From: an uncultured Campylobacter sp. | GTDB taxonomy: Bacteria > Campylobacterota > Campylobacteria > Campylobacterales > Campylobacteraceae | Assembly: GCF_938039245.1 (NCBI RefSeq) | Contig: NZ_CALHVN010000031.1 | Location: 1 to 63,137, forward strand | DNA: 63,137 nt | Direction of reading: 5' to 3' | Shown here: positions 1-8,420 of the stretch, in pieces | Numbering within the stretch: the first letter of the stretch is position 1 | Layout of the letters: every line of letters begins with the position of its first letter | Notes under the pieces: generated by a model | Database searches by the model: none | Seen by the model: only the letters and a program-made list of their open reading frames with translations | Told to the model about the DNA's origin: nothing | Made by a program: the position numbers and the translations under genes

Positions 1-869
1 TGCATTTTCCCGCTAGGAAAAATCCTTTAAAGCAGAGAAAAACGGCTTTTGTCACGCTAAAATCGGCCTTAGCGGATGCCGAAAAGGTCGTGGTTTTGGG
101 CGATTTTAATACGCCTTACGGAGATAAAGAGCTGCTAGGCGATCTTGCGGCTAGTAAAAATTTAGCCAATCTTTGGGTGTTTTTGCCAAAGCACGAGCGC
201 TACTCGCACACTAGCCTAAATGCGCTTGATCACGTCCTGCTCTCAAAGGACGCGCTTAGCCAAAATTACGTTTTAAACAGCTTTAAGGTTGAGCGAGACG
301 GAGCGCAAATTTCGGATCATTTCGCGCTGGTTTTTAGGTTAAATTTTGATAAAAACGCTAAAAATACGCTGCAACATATAGCCGAAGCGCGGGTCGGCGA
401 ACTGTCAAAAAAGTCAAATTTACCCGTTTTGCTAAAACGCGCTACGGTCGTACAAAAGGACAAAAAAGGCTTTACGCTAGCGCAGGATAAGCGTGGTATC
501 TATGTTTATGAGCCAAAAAACGACGCAAAGCCCGGCCAGGTCATGGACGTAGCGGTAAACCGCCTAGACGAGTTTAAGGGAAATATTGAGATCAGCTCGC
601 ATTATGCGGTGAAAATTTACGAAGAAACGCAAGATCCCCGTGAGCAGATGCTGGAGGCTAAAAACCTAAAACAGGCACGCGCGGGCGACGTATTTGATCG
701 TATCGGCGGCGAAGTGCGAAACGGCAGACTGTACACGCCGTACGGAGATATTAAAATTTACGGAGCAAAGGGCAAACCGCGCAACGAAAAAGAGGCGATT
801 TTCACCTCCGTTCGCGTCGTGAGCTACAAAAACGAACCCCAAATTTGGATAGAAAATGAAGATAATTGA
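1..869 (+). CDS. Endonuclease/exonuclease/phosphatase-family protein, 3' part
   Basis: The reading frame is open from base 3, so the start lies outside the window. The visible part carries late motifs of the EEP (DNase I / exonuclease III) fold: VLGDFNTPYG supplies the Asp-Asn pair, SLNALDHVLL the second conserved Asp region, and ISDHFALVF the terminal Ser-Asp-His catalytic motif. After the EEP core a further 150 or so residues form a beta-rich extension with OB-like content (TLAQDKRGIYVYEPK, VMDVAVNRLDEFKG), so it may act on DNA or phospholipid. The substrate cannot be told. Its stop overlaps the following small gene. Confidence 0.8.
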   Translation, partial: HFPARKNPLKQRKTAFVTLKSALADAEKVVVLGDFNTPYGDKELLGDLAASKNLANLWVFLPKHERYSHTSLNALDHVLLSKDALSQNYVLNSFKVERDGAQISDHFALVFRLNFDKNAKNTLQHIAEARVGELSKKSNLPVLLKRATVVQKDKKGFTLAQDKRGIYVYEPKNDAKPGQVMDVAVNRLDEFKGNIEISSHYAVKIYEETQDPREQMLEAKNLKQARAGDVFDRIGGEVRNGRLYTPYGDIKIYGAKGKPRNEKEAIFTSVRVVSYKNEPQIWIENEDN

Positions 870-984
870 CGCGGTGATGCTTGGCGCATTCGTGCTTTTT
901 ATGATATTTTTGATGCGCGGATTCGTCACGCAGACGCTCGAGAGAAGCAAAAGAAGACAAAATTTAAAAAAGGATAAAAAATGA
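856..984 (+). CDS. Small single-pass membrane protein, 42 residues
   Basis: The ATG at 856 lies inside the end of the upstream nuclease gene and the TGA overlaps the glyS start as ATGA, so the three genes are translationally coupled. The protein starts MKIIDAVMLGAFVLFMIFLM, one membrane segment, followed by a strongly basic tail rich in Arg and Lys (SKRRQNLKKDKK). Topology by the positive-inside rule is C-terminus in the cytoplasm. I do not recognise a family. The gene is short, but its exact fit between two coupled genes supports it. Confidence 0.6.
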   Translation: MKIIDAVMLGAFVLFMIFLMRGFVTQTLERSKRRQNLKKDKK

Positions 985-3014
985 GCGAAACAAAAGAACT
1001 GATTGTGGAGATCGGCGTCGAGGAGCTGCCGGCGATCCCGTTTTTAAAAGAGTGCGGCAACGTCGCGGCGAAATGGCGCGAGACGCTAGCGCAAAACGGC
1101 CTGGATAGCGAGTGCGAGTTTTACTACACGCCACGCAGGATCGCGTTTTATCACCCGAAATTTGCGGTGCGTCAGGAGGACGGATACAGCGAGTTTATCG
1201 GCGCGCCGAGGCAAGTCGCGCAAAAAGACGGCGCCTGGACGCCTGCCGCGCTAAGTTTTGCTAAAAAATGCGGTATCGCAGAGTCCGAGCTAAAATTTGA
1301 AACCGTCGGCGGCAAAGAGGTGCTCTACTATAAAAAGCCCGTCGCTGGTAAGCCAAGCGCGGAGCTTCTGGGAGATATGATAGAGAAGTTTTTGCTGAGC
1401 TTAAATTTCGGTAAATCTATGCGCTGGAGTGAGGGTAAATTTGAGTTTATCCGCCCGGTACGCTCGTTTTTGTGCTTGCTTGGAGACGAGGTCGTTAAAT
1501 TTAACAAATTTGACGTGGAAAGCGGCAATACGATTTTCATGCACAGAAGCGTAAGTTACGATAAATTTACCGTCAAAAACGCAAAAGATTATTTCGCCGC
1601 GATGCCTAAAATCGGCGTAATCCTCGATCAAAATGCGCGCAGAGAGAAAATTTTGAGCGAATTTAAACAAATCGAAGCCAAAAACGGCGTAACGGTCGAG
1701 GTGGACGAGGCGCTGCTAGACGAAGTCGTAGCGATCACCGAGCATCCGACCGCGCTGCTTGGCGGCTTTGAGCGCGAGTTTTTGGAGGTGCCTAGCGAGG
1801 TTATCATCACTTCGATGAAGGAAAATCAGAGGTATTTTCCCGTTTTTGAGGGCGGCAAGCTCGCTAATCGCTTCGTAGTCGTCAGCAACGCTATCTCGCC
1901 CGAGCCTGCGCTCATAGTAAAGGGTAACGAAAAAGTACTTCGCGCGAGGCTTAGCGACGCGATGTTTTTCTGGCGCAGCGACCTGGCGCATGAGTTCGGC
2001 CCAGAAAAGCTAAAAAATATCACCTATCTAAAGGAACTCGGTAGCACATTTGACAAAAGCGTGCGCGAGCTAGGCGTCGCAAAACGGCTGGCCAAAATCT
2101 TCGCCGATAGGCTAAAAGCGTGCGCGGGAGAGGGCTACGAGGCGCTACTAGAGCGCGCTGTGATGCTGAGCAAGGCCGATCTAACCACGCAGATGGTGTA
2201 TGAATTTACCGAGCTTCAGGGCGTGATGGGCGGCTACTATGCGGCGGCAAAGGGCGAAAACGAAAACGTCGTAACCGCGATCAAGGAGCAATATCTGCCA
2301 AGCGGCGAGGCTAGCGCGCTACCTAGCACTATCTTTAGCTCCGTCGTCGCGCTCGCGATCAAGCTCGAGACGCTAATCGGGCTCTTTAGCGCGGGCAAAA
2401 TCCCAAGCGGCAACAAAGATCCGTATGCGCTGCGCCGCGCGGCTAACGGCGTCATCAAGATCATCCAAAACGAAAATCTAAACTTTGATATCGCGGCGTT
2501 TTTGCGAGAGACGGCGGAGGGATATGCTAAATTTGACGTCGAGGCGCTCATAAATTTCATTTTTGATAGACTTTATACATTTTTTGACGTAAACCCGTCC
2601 GTAGTAAAAGCCTGCCTAGCTAGCAAAAAAGGCGACGTACTTGCGCAGTGCGAGGCGATAGAGGCTCTAGGCGCGATCTGCGCGGCGGAGGACTTTAGGC
2701 AAAATTTCAGTACGTTTAAGCGTCTGGCGAATATCATCAAGGATGAAAATTTCGGCGCGGTAGATGAGGCGAAATTTGAAAACGAGAGCGAGAAAAAGCT
2801 ATTTGACGCCTTTAAGGCTGCGGTAAAAGCAGGCGGCTCATACAGCGAACGTCTAAAAAATCTTTTCGGTCTAAAAGCCGCGATAGACGAGTTTTTCGAT
2901 AAGGTAATGATAAACGCCGAGGATGAGCTCGTGCGTAAAAACCGCCTTGCGCTCGTAGGGCAAATTTACGCGGAATTCCTCAAAATCGCCGATATAAAAG
3001 AGATAAGCTTGTGA
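981..3014 (+). CDS. glyS: Glycine--tRNA ligase beta subunit
   Basis: This is the beta subunit of the bacterial alpha2-beta2 glycyl-tRNA synthetase, which charges tRNA-Gly in the cytoplasm together with GlyQ (not in the window). The 677-residue length is normal. Family signatures visible are ELPAIPFLKECG near the N-terminus, the FGKSMRW / FIRPVRSFLCLLG segment, ITSMKENQRYFPVF, and the HD-like RAVMLSKADLTTQMVYEFTELQGVMGGYYA block, ending in a DALR-type anticodon-binding tail (VMINAEDELVRKNRLALV). It starts at the ATG overlapping the upstream small gene and its stop overlaps the next (broken) gene. Confidence 0.96.
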   Translation: MSETKELIVEIGVEELPAIPFLKECGNVAAKWRETLAQNGLDSECEFYYTPRRIAFYHPKFAVRQEDGYSEFIGAPRQVAQKDGAWTPAALSFAKKCGIAESELKFETVGGKEVLYYKKPVAGKPSAELLGDMIEKFLLSLNFGKSMRWSEGKFEFIRPVRSFLCLLGDEVVKFNKFDVESGNTIFMHRSVSYDKFTVKNAKDYFAAMPKIGVILDQNARREKILSEFKQIEAKNGVTVEVDEALLDEVVAITEHPTALLGGFEREFLEVPSEVIITSMKENQRYFPVFEGGKLANRFVVVSNAISPEPALIVKGNEKVLRARLSDAMFFWRSDLAHEFGPEKLKNITYLKELGSTFDKSVRELGVAKRLAKIFADRLKACAGEGYEALLERAVMLSKADLTTQMVYEFTELQGVMGGYYAAAKGENENVVTAIKEQYLPSGEASALPSTIFSSVVALAIKLETLIGLFSAGKIPSGNKDPYALRRAANGVIKIIQNENLNFDIAAFLRETAEGYAKFDVEALINFIFDRLYTFFDVNPSVVKACLASKKGDVLAQCEAIEALGAICAAEDFRQNFSTFKRLANIIKDENFGAVDEAKFENESEKKLFDAFKAAVKAGGSYSERLKNLFGLKAAIDEFFDKVMINAEDELVRKNRLALVGQIYAEFLKIADIKEISL

Positions 3015-3705
3015 AGCGACTTTACGTATTTGCGGGCGTGAATGGCGCGGGCAAATCGACTTTTTACGTGAGGCAGCTAGAGGATGATCTTCTTAGCGCA
3101 AGCGTAGTAGCGAGCGTAGCGAAGATAATAATTTATGGGTTAAGGATAAATTCCGACGAATTAGTGCGGGAATTTGGCGATTGGCGCAACACAAAAGATC
3201 GTCTCAAGCGATAGCGACGGTAGCGAGCCGCAGGCGAAGCTAAACAGCGCGCGGCTAGGCTGGCTCTGCGCCTTCGCAAAACTACCTTAAAAACGGCGTC
3301 AGCTTTAATATCGAAACGACGCTGAGCGGGTATTCTATCGTAAATTTTATCAAAGACGCCAAGGCGCGCGGCTACTTCGTTACGCTATTTTACGTAGGCC
3401 TTGAAAGCGTGGAGCTTTCTAAATGCAGAGTCGCGATACGCGCGGCTAAAAACGGACACTCTATAGACGGTGCCGTGCTAGAGCGCAGATATGACGCCAG
3501 CTTTATAAATTTAGCCCGTCTCATCGGCGTTTGCGACGAGATATATTTCTACGACAACAGCGCTCCTATCAAAAACGAAGACGAACAGAAATTTTCAAAT
3601 TTGGCTCTAGTCGCTAAAAAGCAAGACGGCTGCGTAACGAGGATAAGCGATAAAAAATACGAATGGTTTGAGCGGGTGATGAGGGAGGCTGAAACTGCTT
3701 GCTAA
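3011..3705 (+). pseudogene. Zeta-toxin/UPF-type P-loop kinase, disrupted
   Basis: The N-terminus (GTG start overlapping glyS) reads MKRLYVFAGVNGAGKSTFYV, a Walker A P-loop typical of zeta-toxin-like kinases that phosphorylate UDP-GlcNAc or related substrates. The frame then contains an extra 39-bp in-frame stretch near 3091-3129, a second extra GC-rich stretch near 3208-3262 carrying TAG stops, and a one-base loss near 3284 (ACTAC where ACTTAC is expected). Downstream, a different frame resumes the family sequence NGVSFNIETTLSGYSIVNFI and continues to AETAC at 3705. The product cannot be made full length. The two extra stretches resemble each other, as described in the findings. Confidence 0.8.
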
Positions 3706-3875
3706 ACGGCGGCTTGGATGTGGATTTACAAGCGTAAGAAAATGTCTGTGAAGCCGAATTTAAGCACGGTAGATAAATGAATAACTAATTAACGACGCTG
3801 TTTTGACGGCTTGGGCAGCGATAGTAAAAAGGCGACAAGGTAAGGTATTTTGATCAAATTTCAAAGCGTATAAGG

Positions 3876-4346
3876 TTGGGTAGCGGCGAAGAAATAATCT
3901 ACGAATATCCGTGCGTAAACAGGCTTTTGGTTGCATTTATGATTTTGTTTTGGATTATTTTTACGGCGGCGATGCTTGTTTCTTTTGTAAAATCTAGCGA
4001 GCTACTTTATAAATTCTTTGTAGCGCTTGCGATATTTTTCGTAATGCTGGCTTTATATAGGGATGTCGTCGGATTTATCAGGCAAGGGCTCATAGTTACA
4101 AATAAATCTTTGATAACTTTTAACGGTAAAAAAGTTGCGCTCGAGAACGTTTGGTTTTTTGGCGTAAAGCTCAAAGCCGCTAAAAAACCGTCGCTTTATT
4201 TTTACGATGGCAATAAGCTTATTATAAATTGCCATGCCGACGGCTCGCCAGAATTTGATGAGTTTTTGTCGGCTTTATATAAAATTTCAGGCAATAAACA
4301 AATTTTATCTTTGGGTTCGCGCGAAATAAATTGTGAGGGGGTATAG
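3876..4346 (+). CDS. Small membrane protein with a PH-like C-terminal half
   Basis: The protein has about 156 residues if started at the TTG at 3876, five bases after an AAGG ribosome site. Two membrane segments (about residues 16-37 and 46-64, separated by a short KSSELLYK loop) are followed by a soluble region, GLIVTNKSLITFNGKKVALENVWFFGV, that resembles the beta-strand pattern of bacterial PH-domain proteins. No catalytic motif is seen. It is the last host gene before the prophage; nothing in the context gives its job. The start is uncertain. Confidence 0.55.
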   Translation: MGSGEEIIYEYPCVNRLLVAFMILFWIIFTAAMLVSFVKSSELLYKFFVALAIFFVMLALYRDVVGFIRQGLIVTNKSLITFNGKKVALENVWFFGVKLKAAKKPSLYFYDGNKLIINCHADGSPEFDEFLSALYKISGNKQILSLGSREINCEGV

Positions 4347-4838
4347 AAAATGAGAGTGAGAAATTTTAGCGCGAGATTTTTGAAAGCGCGTAAAATAGGC
4401 ACTTTAAAAAGCTTCACTCTCAGTTGTAACGCAAGAATTCAGCCAAAAGAAAAATCCCTATAATCCCAAATCGTCCGTTTTGTCCCAAAAAAGCGGAAAA
4501 ATTTAACACCGCAAATACTTATAAAAGCCCAAATAATCGCTCTTTAAACGCCTTTTAAAGCCCCCCCAAAATTCGCCCCGATATTTTATCCATCACAGCC
4601 GTATATCGTTTAAGGTTTGTTGCTGGAAGCACAGCGAATTTTTAAAAATATGAGCATTAAGACACGAAAAATTGTGAAAAATGTGTCTTAAACAAGCTTA
4701 ATGTGTCTTAAATGTATCAAACAACGATATATTCAAAAATCTATTAAGACACATCGTAAAAAACACCGCAATCCAAAGACTTTATTCTTAAAAATTCAAT
4801 ATTTTTGATTAAGACACATTTTAAGGTTATTTTATGTT
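4347..4838. other. Non-coding junction: host flank and prophage left end
   Basis: No gene is visible in this 492-bp stretch. It contains a 9-bp inverted repeat TGAGAGTGA/TCACTCTCA (4351-4359 and 4414-4422), a possible prophage terminus TGTCCC at 4481, a TTTAAACGCC-type motif at 4543-4560 shared with other phage gaps, and five copies of ATTAAGACACAT-like sites between 4656 and 4819. The last group is placed where Mu carries its transposase end-binding sites, between the left tip and the repressor gene. Confidence 0.6.
4656..4819. repeat. Five ATTAAGACACAT-like sites at prophage left end
   Basis: Copies at 4656-4666, 4743-4754 and 4808-4819 read on the + strand; copies at 4681-4691 and 4701-4711 read on the - strand and are spaced exactly 20 bp apart. 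The core TTAAGACACA is identical in four of the five, with one final base differing in the first copy. Position and mixed orientation match the MuA end-binding (attL) arrangement of Mu; repressor binding is the other option. Confidence 0.6.
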
Positions 4839-5462
4839 TTAAAATACTTTCATATTGATATTAAATTTGCACCTAACCTTACCTACTATTTTTAGTTGAT
4901 TTATTTCCTCACCTTTTAAAATAATATCTTGATAAAAGCTGTTTAGTGACGTTAATTTTACTTCTTTATGTATCGCATCTCTCAAAAATTTCTTCATATA
5001 TACGTCTCCACCGATATTTGCTATAACCACGTCGCCGTTTTTTACCTCTGCATCCAGATCCACTACTACAGCATCGCCGTCTTGTGCAAATGGCTCCATA
5101 CTATCGCCAAAAACTTTAATCACGTCATAGTTTTTAAAAGGTATTTTTAAAACCTGCTCCATAAAATCCCTTCCAACAGGGATTATGGAGTAATTTTGTT
5201 CATCATTATTAGAGCCGTAGCCAGCGCTTGCCGTTATGTTTTCAAAATACCTTAAACTGGCCTTGTCATTATAAGGTTTATTTACCTTATCAGCGCTTAG
5301 GCTGGCAAATTTTAATTTTACTGTCGAGGTTAAGCCTTTTGAGCGCCATGTGGCGGCTGTATTCCTAGAATAGCCGAGTTTTTCAGCTACATCTTCGAGA
5401 CTATCTACCTTGAAAAACTTTTTCATATTTTCAAATATGACTTTATCCCTCTGGTTGTCCAT
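4839..5462 (-). CDS. Phage repressor, HTH plus S24 peptidase (Mu c position)
   Basis: The 207-residue protein has an N-terminal helix-turn-helix (about residues 20-42, SLEDVAEKLGYSRNTAATWR) and a C-terminal LexA/CI-type S24 domain. The catalytic Ser is S121 in FGDSMEPF and the Lys is K157 or K158 in YMKKF; an Ala-Gly pair at 80-81 (ASAGYG) is a likely self-cleavage site. It is expected to hold the prophage silent and to be inactivated by RecA during DNA damage. It is transcribed away from the early operon, with an operator-like dyad just upstream of its start, which suggests autoregulation. Confidence 0.88.
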   Translation of the reverse strand: MDNQRDKVIFENMKKFFKVDSLEDVAEKLGYSRNTAATWRSKGLTSTVKLKFASLSADKVNKPYNDKASLRYFENITASAGYGSNNDEQNYSIIPVGRDFMEQVLKIPFKNYDVIKVFGDSMEPFAQDGDAVVVDLDAEVKNGDVVIANIGGDVYMKKFLRDAIHKEVKLTSLNSFYQDIILKGEEINQLKIVGKVRCKFNINMKVF

Positions 5463-5493
5463 TTTGCCGCCTTTGATTAAAAAATTATAATAT

Positions 5494-5537
5494 AAGGTAT
5501 TTTAACCTTGACAAATAAGGTTAAAATACTATATAAT
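5494..5537 (+). promoter_or_regulatory. Early promoter with overlapping operator dyad
   Basis: TTGACA (5508-5513), an 18-bp spacer and TATAAT (5532-5537) form a near-consensus sigma-70 promoter reading right into the early genes. It overlaps a perfect 12-bp inverted repeat, TATTTTAACCTT (5498-5509) and AAGGTTAAAATA (5517-5528), separated by 7 bp. A further half site makes AAGGTATTTTAACCTT (5494-5509). The dyad covers the -35 box, so a bound repressor from the divergent gene would block RNA polymerase. Confidence 0.75.
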
Positions 5538-5644
5538 ACTTTCAAACTTACGAAAAAATTATATCTCATTTGAGATTAAATCTTTCAAAGGTTTGAAAAA
5601 TAGTTCTTTTATTTATCATTGTTAAGTTTATAAAAGGATCTGCT

Positions 5645-5716
5645 ATGGTTGAAATTATTGTGATTTGCGCTTTTGCTTTTTGTGTGGGTGCTGTACTTGG
5701 ATTCGTTCTAGGGTAA
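5645..5716 (+). CDS. Small hydrophobic phage peptide, 23 residues
   Basis: The ATG at 5645 follows an AAAAGGA ribosome site. The peptide is almost entirely one membrane segment (MVEIIVICAFAFCVGAVLGF and a short tail VLG). It is the first reading frame after the early promoter at 5508-5537 and lies just inside the left arm of the 20-bp inverted repeat. Such tiny membrane peptides occur in phage early operons, but no family can be named. Confidence 0.4.
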   Translation: MVEIIVICAFAFCVGAVLGFVLG

Positions 5717-6001
5717 AAGATGATCTTTTAAAATGCATTTATCATTTAGCTTTTTGCAAAATTTAAGATCTTTTGCGTGAGGGCACGAGTTAAAAATAAG
5801 CTTTGAATTTATGGTTTTTAAAACTACTCTTTTATTTGGAGAGTGGTTGCAGCTTAACTTAAATTCTTGGCCTATTTTGCTTTTTAAATTCGCATAATAT
5901 AAACCTGCGTAAAAGCCTAAAATAAAGCTTAATACGACTAATCCTAGCGCCAGGAAGTGGTTATTTAGCAAAAATAAATTCGCATTTGTAAGAAAATCCA
6001 A
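5708..6001 (-). CDS. Putative membrane-anchored protein reading against early operon
   Basis: The frame is open further upstream, but the best start is the TTG at 6001, which follows AAAAAAGGAAATATC on the - strand and lies just inside the right arm of the inverted repeat. From there about 97 residues run: one membrane segment (about residues 13-37, FLALGLVVLSFILGFYAG), then a soluble tail with a Cys/His cluster (SCNHS, SCPHAKDLKFC, NDKC) that could bind metal. Its 3' end overlaps the 23-residue gene on the opposite strand. Family unknown. Confidence 0.45.
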   Translation of the reverse strand: MDFLTNANLFLLNNHFLALGLVVLSFILGFYAGLYYANLKSKIGQEFKLSCNHSPNKRVVLKTINSKLIFNSCPHAKDLKFCKKLNDKCILKDHLLP

Positions 6002-6070
6002 GATATTTCCTTTTTTCAAGATTATAACAAACATAGACTTAACAATGATAAATAAAGAAAGGAGCGTAAA

Positions 6071-6295
6071 ATGATAAAGAAATACTTTACCGATAACTGC
6101 ATAAGCATAAGGCAGTGGGCTAAAAAGCACGATCTAAGCGAGCGCACCACCTATATGGTGATAAACGGCCAAGTAGTAGGCAACAAAAATTTCGCTACTT
6201 CAAGAAAGGTGTTTGAGGCGCTTTTGAGCGAGGGCATAATTAAGGAGCTTCCGAGTGCCCTAAGAAGCGAGCAAGAAGAGAGTAAGGCCAGCTAA
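6071..6295 (+). CDS. Ner-like small DNA-binding regulator
   Basis: This 74-residue protein contains a helix-turn-helix (ISIRQWAKKHDLSERTTYMV, about residues 12-31) and sits between the repressor and the transposase, exactly where Mu carries ner, the negative regulator of early transcription. A strong AAAGGAGCG ribosome site precedes the ATG. Its stop abuts the transposase start (TAAATG). The function is inferred from size, fold and position rather than from strong sequence similarity. Confidence 0.65.
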   Translation: MIKKYFTDNCISIRQWAKKHDLSERTTYMVINGQVVGNKNFATSRKVFEALLSEGIIKELPSALRSEQEESKAS

Positions 6296-8344
6296 ATGAT
6301 CTACGTCGAAACCGCCGCGGCAGCTGAAATTTTCGGCGTTTCTTTGAGTGCTCTTAAAGAAGCTGCTAGACGCAACTCCCAAAAATATCCGTTCGTCCGC
6401 ATAAAAGACGCCGGTATCAGAAGCCGCGGCGGAGCGAAGCTGCTGTTTGCGGTAGAGATCGCGGATATAGACGGAGCGATAAAAGGCGGCAAGGCGGATA
6501 AAGACGTAAACGTATACATAGAGGACGGCTCGGAGCAAAGCGGATTTAGACGGATGAAATTTAGCGAAATAAAGGGCGGCAAAGCTGACGCGAGCGACGG
6601 TAAAAAAGAGAATTTAAGCAGGGAATACGCGGTGCTAGACGGTAGCGAAAAAGAGGAGATAAACGAAAAAATCAGACTGCTAAAAGAGTATGAGGCGGCC
6701 AAAAAACAAGGAGTGTCATGTAAAAAGTTTTGCGAAGACAGCGGCGAAAGCCAGGCAAACCTTTTTAGATGGCAAAAAGCTTATAAAGAAAAAGGCGCGG
6801 CGGCGCTGATAGATAAGCGCGGCAAGCATAGAAAAAACGCCAGCGTGCTCGAAGAGTGGATGAAGGAGTTTATCCTTGAAAATTTCCGCGCTTACGGCGC
6901 AGGCGGGCTAAATATAACGGAGCTTTACCGCAGACTCCATCAGGAGTATTTTAGACGAAGGGGCGAAGCGCATAACTATCCGAAATTTCTAACCGGAAAG
7001 ATAAAACCGCTCTTTGACGCAGGCGTAATAAAAAGATACCTAGACGGCTATTACGCCGCTAACAAGCTTGAATACATAATGATCACGAAAGGCGAAGATA
7101 AAGCGAAAAGCTACTTCCAGCCGGCTCTGGGCGATCAAGGCGAGATGATAACCAGACGCAACCAATGCTGGCAGATAGATAGCTCGCCGCTTGACGTGAT
7201 GGTAAGAGACGGGGAAAAAGGCGAGGCGATACGAGCCAATATCCTTAGCATCGTGGACGTGTATAGCGGCAGATGCGTAGCCAGTATAGAGAGAAAATCA
7301 AATGCCCTAGGCCTTGTAAGACTCATGTGGAAAGCGCTTAATACGCTAGGCAAACCCGATTACGTGAAAGGAGACAATGGCAAGGACTACCTAAGCGATC
7401 AGTTTCAGCATCTATTAAACGGCTTAAATATCGACTACGATAGAGCCATAGCGTATAGCGGCGACGAAAAAGGCTTTGTAGAGAGGCACTTTGGAGTGAT
7501 GCAGCATGCGGGCATCTCTCAAACGCCGGGATATATAGGATTTAACCTAGCCATGAGAGAGGCGATCGAGCAAAGAACGCCCAAAAAAGATAGATCCGCA
7601 AAAGACGAGCTAGGGTTTGTTAAAAAGACCAACCTTAAATACCTGCTAACGCTAGACCAGGCAAGGGTTAAATTTGAAGCCGAGGTGCTTAAATGGGACA
7701 TAATGAGCGTAGGACGCAAAAAATCAAGCCCGATAGATCGTTGGAATAGCGATACGACTCCGCTTCGCGGCGTAAGAAAAGAGGAATTTATGCTACATGC
7801 GGGAGGGTTAGAGCCTAGAACGGTAGGCAAAAAGGGAATTAGTTACGATGCAAGAGAATTCGGCTCGGCGTTTCTTCCGGCCGTAAAGACCCAGGTGTTA
7901 GTTAGCGAAAACATAGACGACGTAAGCTCGATATTCGTATTCGATTTGGAAGGAAATTTCATCTGCGAAGCAAAGGATAAAGAGATATGCCCTATGAGCG
8001 CGGAAACCTACAAGGCCGTTAAAAAGGTCTTTAAAGACGATATGAAAGCCATCCGAGCCGTCATAAAACGCGCCGAATTTAGCGAATTTACGAGACTAAA
8101 CGTAAATTACGACCTCGAAGTAATGCTTGAAGCCCACAAAGAGGCGTTAAAACCTGAAAACTTTAACTACGAAGACGACGACAAGATAGAGACACTAAAA
8201 GAGACCATAAAAAGGCAAAAAGAGGTAAATAACATAATAAACGCGGGGTTTGATTACGATAAATTAAACGAATTTAGCGCAGAGAGAACGACTAAAAAGA
8301 AATTTTCCGTAGACGACGCCATAGAGATAGCAAGCGGGGAATAA
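6296..8344 (+). CDS. Phage transposase, MuA family
   Basis: This DDE recombinase joins the prophage ends to target DNA and drives replicative transposition. The 682 residues match MuA length (663). In order: an N-terminal Mu-type DNA-binding domain (about 1-60), helical end-binding domains (about 110-270, FRWQKAYKEKGAAALIDKRG), an RNase-H-like core with D295 (QIDSSP), D360 (KGDNGKD) and E396 (GFVERHFG), giving a D-35-E spacing, a beta-barrel (about 500-580), and a basic C-terminal tail for MuB contact. The catalytic triad is intact, so the phage should be competent to transpose. Confidence 0.95.
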   Translation: MIYVETAAAAEIFGVSLSALKEAARRNSQKYPFVRIKDAGIRSRGGAKLLFAVEIADIDGAIKGGKADKDVNVYIEDGSEQSGFRRMKFSEIKGGKADASDGKKENLSREYAVLDGSEKEEINEKIRLLKEYEAAKKQGVSCKKFCEDSGESQANLFRWQKAYKEKGAAALIDKRGKHRKNASVLEEWMKEFILENFRAYGAGGLNITELYRRLHQEYFRRRGEAHNYPKFLTGKIKPLFDAGVIKRYLDGYYAANKLEYIMITKGEDKAKSYFQPALGDQGEMITRRNQCWQIDSSPLDVMVRDGEKGEAIRANILSIVDVYSGRCVASIERKSNALGLVRLMWKALNTLGKPDYVKGDNGKDYLSDQFQHLLNGLNIDYDRAIAYSGDEKGFVERHFGVMQHAGISQTPGYIGFNLAMREAIEQRTPKKDRSAKDELGFVKKTNLKYLLTLDQARVKFEAEVLKWDIMSVGRKKSSPIDRWNSDTTPLRGVRKEEFMLHAGGLEPRTVGKKGISYDAREFGSAFLPAVKTQVLVSENIDDVSSIFVFDLEGNFICEAKDKEICPMSAETYKAVKKVFKDDMKAIRAVIKRAEFSEFTRLNVNYDLEVMLEAHKEALKPENFNYEDDDKIETLKETIKRQKEVNNIINAGFDYDKLNEFSAERTTKKKFSVDDAIEIASGE

Positions 8345-8420
8345 AAATGTTTTCAAGGTCGTTTAAAGTCCTATTAAACGGCGTTTAAAACATTTAAAAA
8401 CCAAAATCAAAGGAGGAAAA
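8345..8420. promoter_or_regulatory. Intergenic TTTAAACG-type motif cluster
   Basis: Between MuA and MuB genes, 8360-8389 carries three near copies of one word: CGTTTAAA, TTAAACGG and GCGTTTAAAA, followed by CATTTAAAAACC. The same word set recurs in five other gaps of the prophage. A ribosome site AAAGGAGG precedes the MuB start. Confidence 0.45.

Larger units (their letters stand above)
5608..6056. repeat. Perfect 20-bp inverted repeat bracketing 409 bp
   Basis: TTTATTTATCATTGTTAAGT at 5608-5627 recurs as its exact reverse complement at 6037-6056; similarity continues 4 bp further inward with one mismatch. Each arm is followed, reading inward, by a ribosome site and a small gene (5645-5716 rightward, 5708-6001 leftward). 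The arms therefore act like matching leader sequences, and inversion of the segment would exchange which gene follows the early promoter. Confidence 0.7.

Noticed and set aside
5708..6130. Longer 140-codon version of the leftward membrane gene
   Set aside because: The longer start lies inside the Ner-like gene and across the inverted-repeat arm, with no ribosome site. The TTG at 6001 after AAAAAAGG is a better start.
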